Below, one piece after another: positions 54,024 to 63,390 of a DNA stretch of 64,000 nt. Position numbers and translations under genes: made by a program. Each line of letters opens with the position of its first letter. Position 1 is the stretch's first letter. Below the pieces are notes generated by a model. The model was not told the DNA's origin. It worked only from the letters and a program-made list of their open reading frames with translations, and made no database searches. The stretch is from Sinorhizobium arboris LMG 14919 (GTDB lineage: Bacteria; Pseudomonadota; Alphaproteobacteria; Rhizobiales; Rhizobiaceae), in NCBI RefSeq assembly GCF_000427465.1, contig NZ_ATYB01000008.1, forward strand, positions 186,001 to 250,000, read 5' to 3'.

Positions 54024-55520
54024 ATGCGCAGTCTCCTGGTTCGAAGACCGGATCTCTTATACGTTCTGATTGCCGGCTATTGCCTGCTCAGCATCGCCCT
54101 GAAGATTCTGCGCCCGGACTCGCTCGAGATCGACGAATCCGAGCAAGCCCTGCTCTCACAATATCTGCTGCTCGGATACGGAGCCCAGCCGCCCTTCTAT
54201 AATTGGCTTCAATATGGGGTCGTGGCGCTGTTTGGAATCTCGGTCGCGTCGCTCACCATCGTAAAAAACGTTCTTCTGTTCCTCTTCCTCCTGTTCTACG
54301 GACTCACTGCAGGTGTCCTCTCCAGCAGCCGGCACGCTCCGGCCGTGGCGGTGCTGGGCGTGCTGACGCTGCCACCGGTTTTCCTTCTGGCGCAGCGCGA
54401 TTTGTCCCACACCGTCGCCGCGCTTTTTGCGGTGTCGCTTTTCCTTTACGGCTTTTTCCGCGCCCTGAAGAACCCGCCCAGCCTTGGCCCTTATCTGCTT
54501 GTCGGCGTTGCCGTGGGGCTCGGGGCACTTTCGAAGTACAACTTCGTTATCCTCCCCGCGGCGGCACTGCTCGCCATTCTGCCGGAAGCAAAGCTGCGCA
54601 AACATCTGTTCGACTGGCGTGTGCTCGCTTCAGTTGCCGTTTGCGCGGTGATCGTGGCACCCCATGCCTACTGGGTCGTCAATAATCTCGGACATGCGAC
54701 CGGTGTCACTGTCGCTGAAATGAAGGAGGGGGCGGACAGCGCGCTGCTGCCGCACGCAATCCAAGGGCTTGTTTCGCTTGCGGTTGCGAGCCTCAAAGGC
54801 GTCGCGCTGACCCTTGCCGTCTTCGGATTGCTCTTCTACGCGGATCTCGGGAAAATCCTTCGCGCCGAGAGCCTATGGACGAGGGTCGTCGGCAGGATGA
54901 TTCTCGCCTGCTTCCTGATGATAGCGCTTATCGTCGTTGCAATGGATGCGACCCATATCCGTGCGAAATGGCTGGCGCTGTTTACTGCGCTTCTTCCACT
55001 CTATCTGATGCTGAAAATCGACGCCGCCGGTCTGGACTCTGCCAGGCGCCTGCCTGCACTTCTTTCTGTCGCGGGCGTCCTCTCCGTCGGCGTGATCGTG
55101 ATGCTTTGGGCAAGGGTATTCGTCGGCCCTATGATCGGCGACTATTCCTTCGCACATACGCCCTATAACGCATTTGCCCGGGTTGTGCGCGCTCAGCCCG
55201 GTCCGCCCCCGGTAGCCATAGTGGCCGACGACAGAATCGTGGCAGGTAACCTCAGAGTACAGTTTCCCGGCACCCCGATCATTCTGACGGGGTTTTCTCC
55301 GGAACCAGAACGACGTCTTCAGGCAGGACGGATTTTGGCGGCCTGGCCGGCAGAAGAACGGAAGGGGCGAGAAGAGATTCCCCCTCGCATTTCGGCTCTG
55401 CTGCAGCTCATGCCCGTGACAATTGCCGACGCGAGGCCGACGATCGTCTCGGTTCCTTACAACGCCGGACGCCCGGGCGACGTATACGCTTTTGCCTATG
55501 TCTGGGCGGACGTCCGCTGA
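54024..55520 (+). CDS. GT39/ArnT-like membrane glycosyltransferase
   Basis: 498 residues from ATG 54024, after GGGGATAGAA; the frame is open to 53913. About ten membrane segments. The first periplasmic loop holds the catalytic acidic pair in SLEIDESEQALLSQY and the motif GAQPPFYNWLQYG, as in ArnT and other polyprenyl-phosphate-dependent transferases. SKYNFVILPAAAL is another family stretch. It should transfer a sugar from a lipid carrier in the periplasm, in line with LPS modification. Confidence 0.85.
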   Translation: MRSLLVRRPDLLYVLIAGYCLLSIALKILRPDSLEIDESEQALLSQYLLLGYGAQPPFYNWLQYGVVALFGISVASLTIVKNVLLFLFLLFYGLTAGVLSSSRHAPAVAVLGVLTLPPVFLLAQRDLSHTVAALFAVSLFLYGFFRALKNPPSLGPYLLVGVAVGLGALSKYNFVILPAAALLAILPEAKLRKHLFDWRVLASVAVCAVIVAPHAYWVVNNLGHATGVTVAEMKEGADSALLPHAIQGLVSLAVASLKGVALTLAVFGLLFYADLGKILRAESLWTRVVGRMILACFLMIALIVVAMDATHIRAKWLALFTALLPLYLMLKIDAAGLDSARRLPALLSVAGVLSVGVIVMLWARVFVGPMIGDYSFAHTPYNAFARVVRAQPGPPPVAIVADDRIVAGNLRVQFPGTPIILTGFSPEPERRLQAGRILAAWPAEERKGREEIPPRISALLQLMPVTIADARPTIVSVPYNAGRPGDVYAFAYVWADVR

Positions 55521-56245
55521 CGCCGATCCGGGCCGATCGGGGTGCCCGGCTTGCCGGCGATGTCGCCTTTGTCACGAACGAAAGGCAGGCCGATATGCTC
55601 GGAGAGTTCCGACTCGGTCGTGAAGACATTGCCCCGATCTCTCAATTGGGTCAGAACGTAAGTGTCCTCGGCAATCTGCCGCCGGGTTTTCCCCTTGTCG
55701 TCGTAGGAATGTCCCATTTTGGTGACCGAGAAGCCCGCAAGGGTCACGGACGGCACGCCCATGAAAAGTGCATAGCACAGGGCGGCAACTCCGTTGGTCA
55801 CCTTGCCGACTTCTCCAATATCGGAGGGAAGCCCGCCACTGACGATGTCGACGATCGCCTCGCGCTCGTCTTTGGTGGCACGCATCAGGCTCTTGTACCG
55901 CACGTGCGGCATTGCCAGAAGTTTCAGATACATCACCCAGATAGGCTTCGTATGAAGCCATAGAAGACCTCGCGTCCTTACGTGGGGATGCTCTTCCCAC
56001 GATTTCTTCCGCTTTCGAAACGTCAAATCAGCGGGCGGGAGGCCCAATGCATTGGCCGTCTTGCCTGCGTTATTGACGTCGACGCGCGCGCAATATCCAA
56101 TCAGGTCCGGCGGAATCGTCGGAGAGGGCGCGGAACCGAGAATCAGCCACGGCTTATCGAGAATGCCGAGTCGCGAGAGCCAACGGCGGTGCTTTTCCCG
56201 CAGTTTTTCAAGCGCTTCAGGTTCAATCGTCATCGCGAATTCCAT
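55496..56245 (-). CDS. GT42-like (sialyltransferase-fold) protein
   Basis: 249 residues; ATG 56245 or 56233. PWLILGSAPSPTIPPDLI and CARVDVNNAGKTANALG give the GSAPS loop and donor-site Asn; KVTNGVAALCYALFMGVPSV, LAGFS and GHSYDDKGKTR give the second motif. Its end overlaps the converging GT39 gene by 25 bp. The SxTNG...LAGFS pattern resembles the 50318-51148 product. Confidence 0.55.
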   Translation of the reverse strand: MEFAMTIEPEALEKLREKHRRWLSRLGILDKPWLILGSAPSPTIPPDLIGYCARVDVNNAGKTANALGLPPADLTFRKRKKSWEEHPHVRTRGLLWLHTKPIWVMYLKLLAMPHVRYKSLMRATKDEREAIVDIVSGGLPSDIGEVGKVTNGVAALCYALFMGVPSVTLAGFSVTKMGHSYDDKGKTRRQIAEDTYVLTQLRDRGNVFTTESELSEHIGLPFVRDKGDIAGKPGTPIGPDRRQRTSAQT

Positions 56246-56384
56246 TGACCGGGTGGGCAGGCGAGATTCACTTAAAGAACTGACATGTTATGTCTCGCAC
56301 AAGCCAGGCTGCCTGTCCATTCGCCGCCGGGGCTTCGACCGGAAGGGGTGAACCGGTATTGCAATATCTCAATACTTCTGTTGT

Positions 56385-56402
56385 CACGCTTCAGTAAGCG
56401 TG
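56385..56402. repeat. 7-bp inverted repeat upstream of the KpsF-type gene
   Basis: CACGCTT (56385-56391), loop CAGT, AAGCGTG (56396-56402), in the divergent region 56246-56492. It could be an operator or hairpin; no T-run. Confidence 0.3.
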
Positions 56403-56492
56403 GAAATACTCGCAAATCGCACAATTTAGCCATCTTGATTTGATTTCGAAGACTTCAATGGTAAGCGACGCCTTGAGAACCGGTCGTCGATA

Positions 56493-57500
56493 ATGACGGG
56501 CAGTCAAGAAATGAACGTGTTTGTAAGTGACGCAATACTGGCGTCGATCAGTCGTACGATCGCCACCGCCGCCGACGGGATCAATGCGCTGGCGGCCTGT
56601 CTTGAGGATGACGCGGCCTTTCGCCGTCGTTTCGTCGACGCCATCGAACTCGTCGCCTCCAAGCGTGGCCGGGTGGTTGTCGCGGGTGTCGGCAAGAGCG
56701 GGCACATCGGGCGCAAGATCGCCGCGACGCTTGCCTCTACCGGTACATCCGCCTACTTCGTTCATCCGACGGAGGCAAGTCACGGCGATCTCGGCATGAT
56801 CACCGCGCAGGATCTGCTTATCCTGCTTTCATGGTCCGGTGAGACGGTCGAACTCGGGAACGTCCTTACTTACGCCAAGCGCTTCGACGTTCCGGTTATT
56901 TCCGTCACGTCGAATGCGGGCAGCACAATCGCTCGCAACTCGACGATCCCGCTCGTCCTGCCGAAAGTGCCGGAGGCATGCCCTCATGGTCTGGCCCCGA
57001 CCACGTCTGCGATGCTGCAGTTGGCGGTGGGGGATGCTCTCGCAATTGCATTGCTTGAGCGCAGGGGGTTTTCGGCCGAGGACTTCAAGACGTTTCATCC
57101 GGGCGGCAAGCTCGGTTCGCAGTTGCTGCTTGCCCATGAGCTCGCCCATTCGGGCGAGGCTGTGCCGCTTTTGCCGATCGGCAGCCCCATGAGCGAAGCG
57201 GTCATCCAGATGTCCTCGAAGGGTTTCGGGGTCGTCGGCGTCGTTGGCAGCGCCGGTGAACTTGTCGGTGTCATCACCGATGGGGACTTGCGGCGCCACA
57301 TGTCAGAGAATCTTTTGCTCCTCACGGTCGAGACCGTGATGTCGCATACGCCGCGCGTCATTACGGGCGGCATGCTGGCCAGCGCCGCAATGGAAATGAT
57401 GCAATCGCAGAAGATCACGGTGCTGTTTCTGGTTGATGATTTGCGCCGGCCGTCGGGCATCCTGCACGTCCATGATCTTTTGCGTGCCGGAGTCGCCTGA
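56493..57500 (+). CDS. kpsF: D-arabinose-5-phosphate isomerase (KdsD/KpsF family)
   Basis: 335 residues (ATG 56493; ATG 56511 is an alternative). An N-terminal SIS domain (about 40-180) holds VVVAGVGKSGHIGRKIAATL and ASHGDLGMI, and two CBS domains follow (about 205-330). It converts D-ribulose 5-phosphate to D-arabinose 5-phosphate, the precursor of Kdo. Its place in a polysaccharide block suggests a locus-specific copy for a Kdo-containing capsule or LPS, next to any housekeeping copy. Confidence 0.9.
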   Translation: MTGSQEMNVFVSDAILASISRTIATAADGINALAACLEDDAAFRRRFVDAIELVASKRGRVVVAGVGKSGHIGRKIAATLASTGTSAYFVHPTEASHGDLGMITAQDLLILLSWSGETVELGNVLTYAKRFDVPVISVTSNAGSTIARNSTIPLVLPKVPEACPHGLAPTTSAMLQLAVGDALAIALLERRGFSAEDFKTFHPGGKLGSQLLLAHELAHSGEAVPLLPIGSPMSEAVIQMSSKGFGVVGVVGSAGELVGVITDGDLRRHMSENLLLLTVETVMSHTPRVITGGMLASAAMEMMQSQKITVLFLVDDLRRPSGILHVHDLLRAGVA

Positions 57501-57603
57501 AGATATTCCGGTGCCGCCTCGAAGATGACTGACGAGTCGGTCTCCGAGTGCAACGTTCGATGCTTTGGACTCGAATATCGGCTTTAGGCAGTCCGTCGTG
57601 GAA

Positions 57604-59628
57604 ATGGGGAGCAGCTTGGCAGTAACTCAACAGAACTTCGAATACCGCCCGGACCTGGACGGTTTGCGCGCCGTGGCGATCTTGCCGGTGCTCCTCTTTC
57701 ATGCCGGCTTCAGCCCGTTCTCGGGCGGATTCGTCGGGGTCGACGTCTTTTTTGTTTTGTCCGGGTTTTTCATGGCGAGGATCATCCTCGCTGACCTGGA
57801 GCGCGGCAGCTTCAGCTTTTGGGCATTCTACGTCAGGCGGATGCGACGCATCTTCCCGGCTCTGTTCTCGATGATCGCCGTTTCGACCGCTGCGGCATGG
57901 TTTTTGTTCATGCCGCAGGAGTTTCGGTATTTCGGTGACAGCGTACAGGCCGCTGCCCTGTTCACTTCGAACATTCTGTTCCGTAGCGAGAGCGGTTATT
58001 TCGATCTCTCCTCGGAGATGAAGCCATTGCTTCATACCTGGTCTCTGTCCGTGGAAGAGCAGTTTTACCTGCTTTTTCCGCTCGCGGCTTTCCTTGGCTT
58101 CAAATACGCACGCAGGCACATTCTCGCAATCGTGTCGGCGGTGGCGCTCTTGTCCTTCGGGGCAAGTATGTGGGGGACCGTGCACGCTCCGGAAAAGGCA
58201 TTCTATCTGCTGCATTTTCGCGTTTGGGAGTTGCTGATCGGAGTCCTTGTTGCCCTTGCTCCGCGCTCGACATATGGCTTCGGCGGGTCACAGGCATTGG
58301 CGGCCCTTGGACTGCTGGCGATTTTCCTCGCCGTTTTCGTCTATTCTCCCGATACGCCCTTTCCCGGTATCTATGCCGCCGTGCCCTGTCTCGGTACGGC
58401 CCTTGTGATCCACGCGCATTGTCGAGGCGGGGCGATCGGGCGCCTGCTGAGCAATCCCGCTTCTGTCTTCATCGGGCGCATCTCCTATTCCCTCTACCTC
58501 TGGCATTGGCCCGTAATTGTGTTCCTGCGCTATGGCCTTGGCCACGAACTCACAACCGGGTGGGCGCTGACGGCCGTGGCGATGTCCTTCGCGCTGGCTT
58601 ACATTTCATGGAAGTTCGTCGAGCAGCCTGCGCGTTATGGCAGCCTGGCATCCTCGCGCGTCGCGATTATCGGCGTGAGCAGCGCTGCCATTGCTTCCGC
58701 AGTCGCCTTCGGCGGCATCGTCAATGCTCTGCAAGGCATTCCCCAAAGGTTGCCCGAAAACGCGAGAACGCTTTACCAGGCCACCTATGATGAGAGCCAT
58801 TTCTCTTCGGAGCGGTGTTTCACCGATTCGAACGGCGAAGGTCTGACCCCGGCTCAGATAAGGAGAGGGGATCTTTGTGGGGTCGGAGTCGAGACTGCAG
58901 GCGAGCCGCAGTTCCTCGTGTGGGGAGATTCTCATGCCGCTGCCATCGCTCCTGCGATTGATGTCGCGGCTCGTCAAATGGGGTTATCGGGCGTGTTCGT
59001 CGGGCGCGGATCGTGCCCGCCTCTGCCGGATACGGATTACGGGAGTCCGGCGGCGGTCAAGAGGTGCGCAGATCACAATTCCGCGGTGATGGCGCTAATC
59101 GAGAAGAGAAAATTCGCCTTTGTTTTCATGGTTGGCTATTGGCCCAAGTATGTCCACCGGGAAGAGCTTCCGGGTCAGGGCATCTTTTTTGACCCCCGCG
59201 TCGTACCCTCCCGGGCAGATTGGTCCGCTCCGGTCAGGAAGGGACTTGACGCGACTTTGACCAAGTTCGCGCGGCAGGGAACGAAGGCAATCTTGGTGAT
59301 GGATGTGCCGGAGATGGGATATGACGTTCCCGAGGCCCTCGCACGAGCGGCTGCGTCCGGACGCTCGCTCGATATAGCGCCTTCTCTCGAATACACGAAT
59401 ACGCGGCAGGCTCTGGCCAGGCGCGTTCTGGCGGACGCGGCCAGATCCAGCGGAGCTTTGGTGGTCGATCCGATGAGCGCAATCTGCGACGCTTCCAGGT
59501 GTCATGCCATTCGAGAGGGTACCGTTCTCTACAAGGATGGAGATCACCTGTCGGCAAAAGGTGCGGAAAGCCTCTCAGCACTCTTCCGTCCCGTGCTTGA
59601 TAAAATGCAAGAGAGTGTCGATCTGTGA
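57604..59628 (+). CDS. OafA-type membrane O-acyltransferase with C-terminal SGNH domain
   Basis: 674 residues from ATG 57604; TTG 57565 is possible. The first ~370 residues are an acyltransferase-3 domain with ten membrane helices: YRPDLDGLRAVAILPVLLFH, FVGVDVFFVLSGFFMARII and LHTWSLSVEEQFYLLFPLAA. The C-terminal part is periplasmic and SGNH-like: VWGDSHAAAIAP (Ser near 442) and KDGDHLSAKGAE (Asp/His). Such proteins acetylate O-antigen or exopolysaccharide. An acyltransferase beside an MsbA-type exporter recalls the msbA2 locus of Sinorhizobium meliloti (from memory). Confidence 0.88.
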   Translation: MGSSLAVTQQNFEYRPDLDGLRAVAILPVLLFHAGFSPFSGGFVGVDVFFVLSGFFMARIILADLERGSFSFWAFYVRRMRRIFPALFSMIAVSTAAAWFLFMPQEFRYFGDSVQAAALFTSNILFRSESGYFDLSSEMKPLLHTWSLSVEEQFYLLFPLAAFLGFKYARRHILAIVSAVALLSFGASMWGTVHAPEKAFYLLHFRVWELLIGVLVALAPRSTYGFGGSQALAALGLLAIFLAVFVYSPDTPFPGIYAAVPCLGTALVIHAHCRGGAIGRLLSNPASVFIGRISYSLYLWHWPVIVFLRYGLGHELTTGWALTAVAMSFALAYISWKFVEQPARYGSLASSRVAIIGVSSAAIASAVAFGGIVNALQGIPQRLPENARTLYQATYDESHFSSERCFTDSNGEGLTPAQIRRGDLCGVGVETAGEPQFLVWGDSHAAAIAPAIDVAARQMGLSGVFVGRGSCPPLPDTDYGSPAAVKRCADHNSAVMALIEKRKFAFVFMVGYWPKYVHREELPGQGIFFDPRVVPSRADWSAPVRKGLDATLTKFARQGTKAILVMDVPEMGYDVPEALARAAASGRSLDIAPSLEYTNTRQALARRVLADAARSSGALVVDPMSAICDASRCHAIREGTVLYKDGDHLSAKGAESLSALFRPVLDKMQESVDL

Positions 59629-59717
59629 AACTCCGACCGAGGTCTTAAGACTGAATTGCAAGCGACGAGCGCTGCTGCTAGTCTCCAGGCAGAGTGCAAT
59701 CACCGGGGGACGGAAGT

Positions 59718-60014
59718 TTGCATATCGAAGATGACCGACTGCGGGTCGCGACCCTCGAATTTCTGGTGAAAGTCCTTGCAACCAGAAGAGTCAGGGACGA
59801 TCCCGGTGCTGATCTGAAGCAGGACGTACTGAGCGCACTTGAACGCGTACCGCTTCAATGCATTTCCAGTGAAGTCGAACAGGCCGAGATCAGAGCAAGG
59901 ATGCATGCGGAGGCGGATGCAATTCTAAGCTGGGCAGTCAATGGTCGTACGACCACGATTTCACCGATTGAGGGAAGGCCATTATCGGCCTCGCACTATC
60001 GTCAATGGCGCTAG
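59718..60014 (+). CDS. Small hypothetical protein
   Basis: 98 residues from TTG 59718, with GGGGGACGGAAG just upstream. Charged and helical (RVATLEFLVKVLATRRV, EQAEIRARMHAEADAIL), no signal peptide or membrane segment. It lies between the acyltransferase and pyruvyltransferase genes on the same strand. I do not recognise a family. Confidence 0.45.
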   Translation: MHIEDDRLRVATLEFLVKVLATRRVRDDPGADLKQDVLSALERVPLQCISSEVEQAEIRARMHAEADAILSWAVNGRTTTISPIEGRPLSASHYRQWR

Positions 60015-60247
60015 GGAGCGTGCTCAAATCACCTTGAGGCGGTTGAGCAGGTTCTCTTCCGGTTCGGCGGCTGCCCATCCGTCATCCGGTCTCTGCCACT
60101 CCCCAGTGTGATTGCAAATGCTGACGCTGCCTGCCGCTGCACTCGTCAACCGCTGCATGTGTTCGCTCGAGCGGAAGCTTTATCAAAGGTCGCGCGGATC
60201 CCTGCAGGCTTGGCATTTCGAGGGCTCTGCTGCCGAGGAAGAAGCGC

Positions 60248-61324
60248 TTGAAGACTGCGGTTCTTATCAATGACACATCCACAAAGGCCCATCTGGGATG
60301 TCGGGTCGTTGTCAGCCAAATTGTCCGGCTGGCGACATCGGCGGGCATCCGAGTTGCGGCGTCCTCGTCGGTGCATACCGACTGGCGTGACCATGAAAAT
60401 CTCATAGCGGCCATGCGGGCCGCGGATATTGTCATCGTCAATGGCGAGGGGACGCTTCACGATGCCACAAGGCAGGCGAAGGCTCTCGCTGCCGTGGGAC
60501 CATTTTGCCGAGATGCCGGCGTCCCGAGCGTCCTCATAAACAGCGTATACGAACGTAACGACCCGGAGGTCGCAACGGCGTGCCGGGCTTTTGACAGGAT
60601 CTATGTGAGGGAGTCGATAAGCGCTTATGAAGCGCGACGGGCCAGTCTGAAAGTTGAAGTCGTGCCGGATCTCACGCTGTCGAGCGATGTCATGGACCCC
60701 TTCCGCGAGACCCCTAAGGTTTCGACGATAGTCGTGACCGACAATGCAAACCGGGATGTCGGACGACGCGCCTTGGAGGCAGCGCTAACACGGGATGACG
60801 TGTCCTTTCTTCATCTCGATACATCGGAACCGAACAATCCCTTTATGGAGGGCGCCCAACCGCCGGAATTCGTGTTCATGAAGACGGGACGGGTGGCCGG
60901 GGCGCCTCCTCCTCCGCCTCAGCGAAGGCAGAGCTCAGCGTTGAGAGCCTTGCGCAAGTCCCTCTTCAGGCGGCACATGCTCAGACGCATGAAAATGATC
61001 CGCCAGTTGAGCGAACCCCTTTCGTCGACACAGATCCTCTCGCTGATAGCGAGTTCGAGAGGCGTTGTGGCCGGACGCTTCCATGCGGCATGCATGTCCA
61101 TGTTGTCAGGCACGCCCTTTGCTGCGATGTCTTCGAACACGTCGAAAATGAAGGGCCTGCTGACTGACGCGGGGATTGCACGCTTCCTGACCGACGACCC
61201 GTCTGCCACATTCCGGTTGATAGACGATTGGAAGGAAGCCGACGAATTTGCCGTCAGAGACTATGTGCAGAAGGCGAGGCGAGACGCGAAGGCCATGTTC
61301 GATGACATCGCGAGCCTTGCGTGA
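60248..61324 (+). CDS. Polysaccharide pyruvyl transferase-family protein
   Basis: 358 residues from TTG 60248, with GAGGAAG at proper spacing. The GT-B-like fold of the PF04230 family shows in KTAVLINDTSTKAHLGCRVV, ADIVIVNGEGTLH, YVRESISAYEA and VAGRFHAACMSMLSGTPFAA, the last being the signature region. It adds a pyruvyl ketal, or in some members transfers a sugar, to a surface polysaccharide. Confidence 0.82.
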   Translation: MKTAVLINDTSTKAHLGCRVVVSQIVRLATSAGIRVAASSSVHTDWRDHENLIAAMRAADIVIVNGEGTLHDATRQAKALAAVGPFCRDAGVPSVLINSVYERNDPEVATACRAFDRIYVRESISAYEARRASLKVEVVPDLTLSSDVMDPFRETPKVSTIVVTDNANRDVGRRALEAALTRDDVSFLHLDTSEPNNPFMEGAQPPEFVFMKTGRVAGAPPPPPQRRQSSALRALRKSLFRRHMLRRMKMIRQLSEPLSSTQILSLIASSRGVVAGRFHAACMSMLSGTPFAAMSSNTSKMKGLLTDAGIARFLTDDPSATFRLIDDWKEADEFAVRDYVQKARRDAKAMFDDIASLA

Positions 61325-61534
61325 TGTCACGCGCAGGATTTGGGGATATCCGAAACGGCAATTCCTGCCTTTTCTCAGGCATCAACCGGCATTGGTGTTG
61401 CCGTTGAGGGACGCTGCTGCAGAAGGTGAGACCATTCACCGCAAAGACTCGCCAAGACGCCGGCAAACCTCTATAGAGCCACGGGTAGCGTCGGCGGACG
61501 GCGGCGCACCATCGGAGGTGCAGGGACGGGCGTA

Positions 61535-63340
61535 TTGAACGTCGACGATCGAACACAGCGCGCAGTCGATTCCGAAACGGTCAAGGGAATCCTCAGGCGC
61601 GTCATCGCCGAAAACGGCCGCGACCACATCCGGGGCTATGCTTTTGCCATCGCATGTCTCGTCGTGGTGGCCGCGACGACCGGCTTCACCGCCTGGATCA
61701 TGGAGGCGGTCGTCAACGAGGCCTTTGCCAACCGGCGCGCGGATATCGTTCTCGTCATCTGCGTGGCACTGTTCGCGACGTTCGTGTTGAGGGGACTTGC
61801 GACCTACGGGCAAGCTGTCGCCTTTTCCAAGATCGGCAACAGCATCGTCGCGACCTATAAGCGCCGCCTTTACGCGCACCTGATGGCGCTCAGCGTCAGC
61901 TATTTCCACGAGCAACGCTCTGCGCGGCTTCTCGCAAAGATCAACCAGAATATCGGCGGCATTCGCGACGTGCTCAACATGACGGTCACGTCGGTCGCCC
62001 GCGACCTGCTGACACTGATCGGCCTGGTTGCGGTCATGTTCAGCAAGGACTGGGTGCTTTCACTCATCATCTTCCTCGTCGCGCCGCCGTTGCTCCTCGG
62101 CCTTCGCTACATAGCGAGGCGCCTGCGCCTGGCGACGCGCGAGGCGTTGGAAGCCAACAGCCGGGTTGTCGGCGCCATGCAGGAGACCGTCCAGGGCATC
62201 CCCATCGTCAAGGCCTTCACGATGGAGAACGAGCTGCGGCGCAAGGTCGAGGCGATCATCGATCACGCCGAGAACCGCGCCAACCGCATCGCGCGGCTCA
62301 GCGAGCGAACCGCGCCGATGACCGATACCTTCGCCGGACTGGCGATCTCAAGCGTCCTCGCCTATGCCGCCTTCCGCACGATCTACTACAATATTCCACC
62401 GGGAGCCTTTTTCGCCTTCGTCACCGCGCTGCTGTTGGCGTATGACCCGGCGCGGCGCTTGGCGCGCCTGCAGGTTTCGCTCGAGCGCGCCGCCGTCAAC
62501 GCACGGATGCTTTACGAAATACTCGATACGGTGCCGCATCAGCGGGATCTGCCGGGCGCGACGGAGCTGACCTTCAGCGAAGCGACCGTCGAGTTTCGCG
62601 ACGTGCGCTTCTCCTACGGCAATGGCGAGGAAATCCTCAAAGGGGTCAGCTTCCGCGCGGAGGGCGGCAAGACCACGGCGCTCGTCGGCCCGTCCGGCGC
62701 CGGCAAGTCGACCATCATCAGCCTCATTCCGCGATTCTACGATCCACGGTCCGGCGAGATCCTGATCGATGGCCAGAATATCGCCGGCGTCACCAAGCAG
62801 TCGCTCCGTGCCGGTCTCGCCTATGTCTCGCAGCAGCCCTATCTCTTCGAAGGTACCATTCGCGACAATATCCGCTACGGCCGGCCGGAAGCGACGGATG
62901 CGGAAGTCGAGGAAGCGGCGCGGCTTGCCCATGCCCATGATTTCATCCTGGCGCAGCCGCAGGGCTACGATACGCCCGTCGGCGAACAGGGGATGACCCT
63001 TTCCGGCGGCCAGCGTCAGCGTCTGTCGATTGCGCGCGCACTCGTCCGCAACGCGCCCGTCCTGCTTCTGGACGAGGCGACATCGGCGCTCGACACGGAG
63101 TCGGAAGCGGCCGTCCAGAAGGCGCTGGATCAGGCGATGAGCGGCCGCACCGTCATCGTCATCGCCCACCGGCTCTCCACCGTCGTCAATGCGGACAAGA
63201 TCGTCGTCATGAAGGATGGCATGGTCGTCGAAGAGGGCACCCACGAGGAGCTTGCGCGCCGTCCGGGCGGTCTCTACGCCCGCCTCCACAATCTGCAAGG
63301 GAGCGCCTTGGAACTGTCCGTGGGGGCCGATGCCACTTAG
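61535..63340 (+). CDS. msbA: MsbA-type lipid/polysaccharide ABC exporter, fused membrane and ATPase domains
   Basis: 601 residues. TTG 61535 is the only start upstream of the first helix. Six membrane helices (about 35-325), then the ABC domain: Walker A GPSGAGKST (385-393), signature LSGGQRQRLSIARAL, Walker B VLLLDEATSALD and switch His in VIAHRLSTV. Works as a homodimer that flips lipid-linked products across the inner membrane. Its neighbours suggest a modified lipid or polysaccharide precursor rather than housekeeping lipid A, but that cannot be settled by sequence. Confidence 0.88.
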   Translation: MNVDDRTQRAVDSETVKGILRRVIAENGRDHIRGYAFAIACLVVVAATTGFTAWIMEAVVNEAFANRRADIVLVICVALFATFVLRGLATYGQAVAFSKIGNSIVATYKRRLYAHLMALSVSYFHEQRSARLLAKINQNIGGIRDVLNMTVTSVARDLLTLIGLVAVMFSKDWVLSLIIFLVAPPLLLGLRYIARRLRLATREALEANSRVVGAMQETVQGIPIVKAFTMENELRRKVEAIIDHAENRANRIARLSERTAPMTDTFAGLAISSVLAYAAFRTIYYNIPPGAFFAFVTALLLAYDPARRLARLQVSLERAAVNARMLYEILDTVPHQRDLPGATELTFSEATVEFRDVRFSYGNGEEILKGVSFRAEGGKTTALVGPSGAGKSTIISLIPRFYDPRSGEILIDGQNIAGVTKQSLRAGLAYVSQQPYLFEGTIRDNIRYGRPEATDAEVEEAARLAHAHDFILAQPQGYDTPVGEQGMTLSGGQRQRLSIARALVRNAPVLLLDEATSALDTESEAAVQKALDQAMSGRTVIVIAHRLSTVVNADKIVVMKDGMVVEEGTHEELARRPGGLYARLHNLQGSALELSVGADAT

Positions 63341-63390
63341 GGCTTTTCACTGTCGGGCCGGAACGATGAAACGCCGCGTCATGGGTTCGT

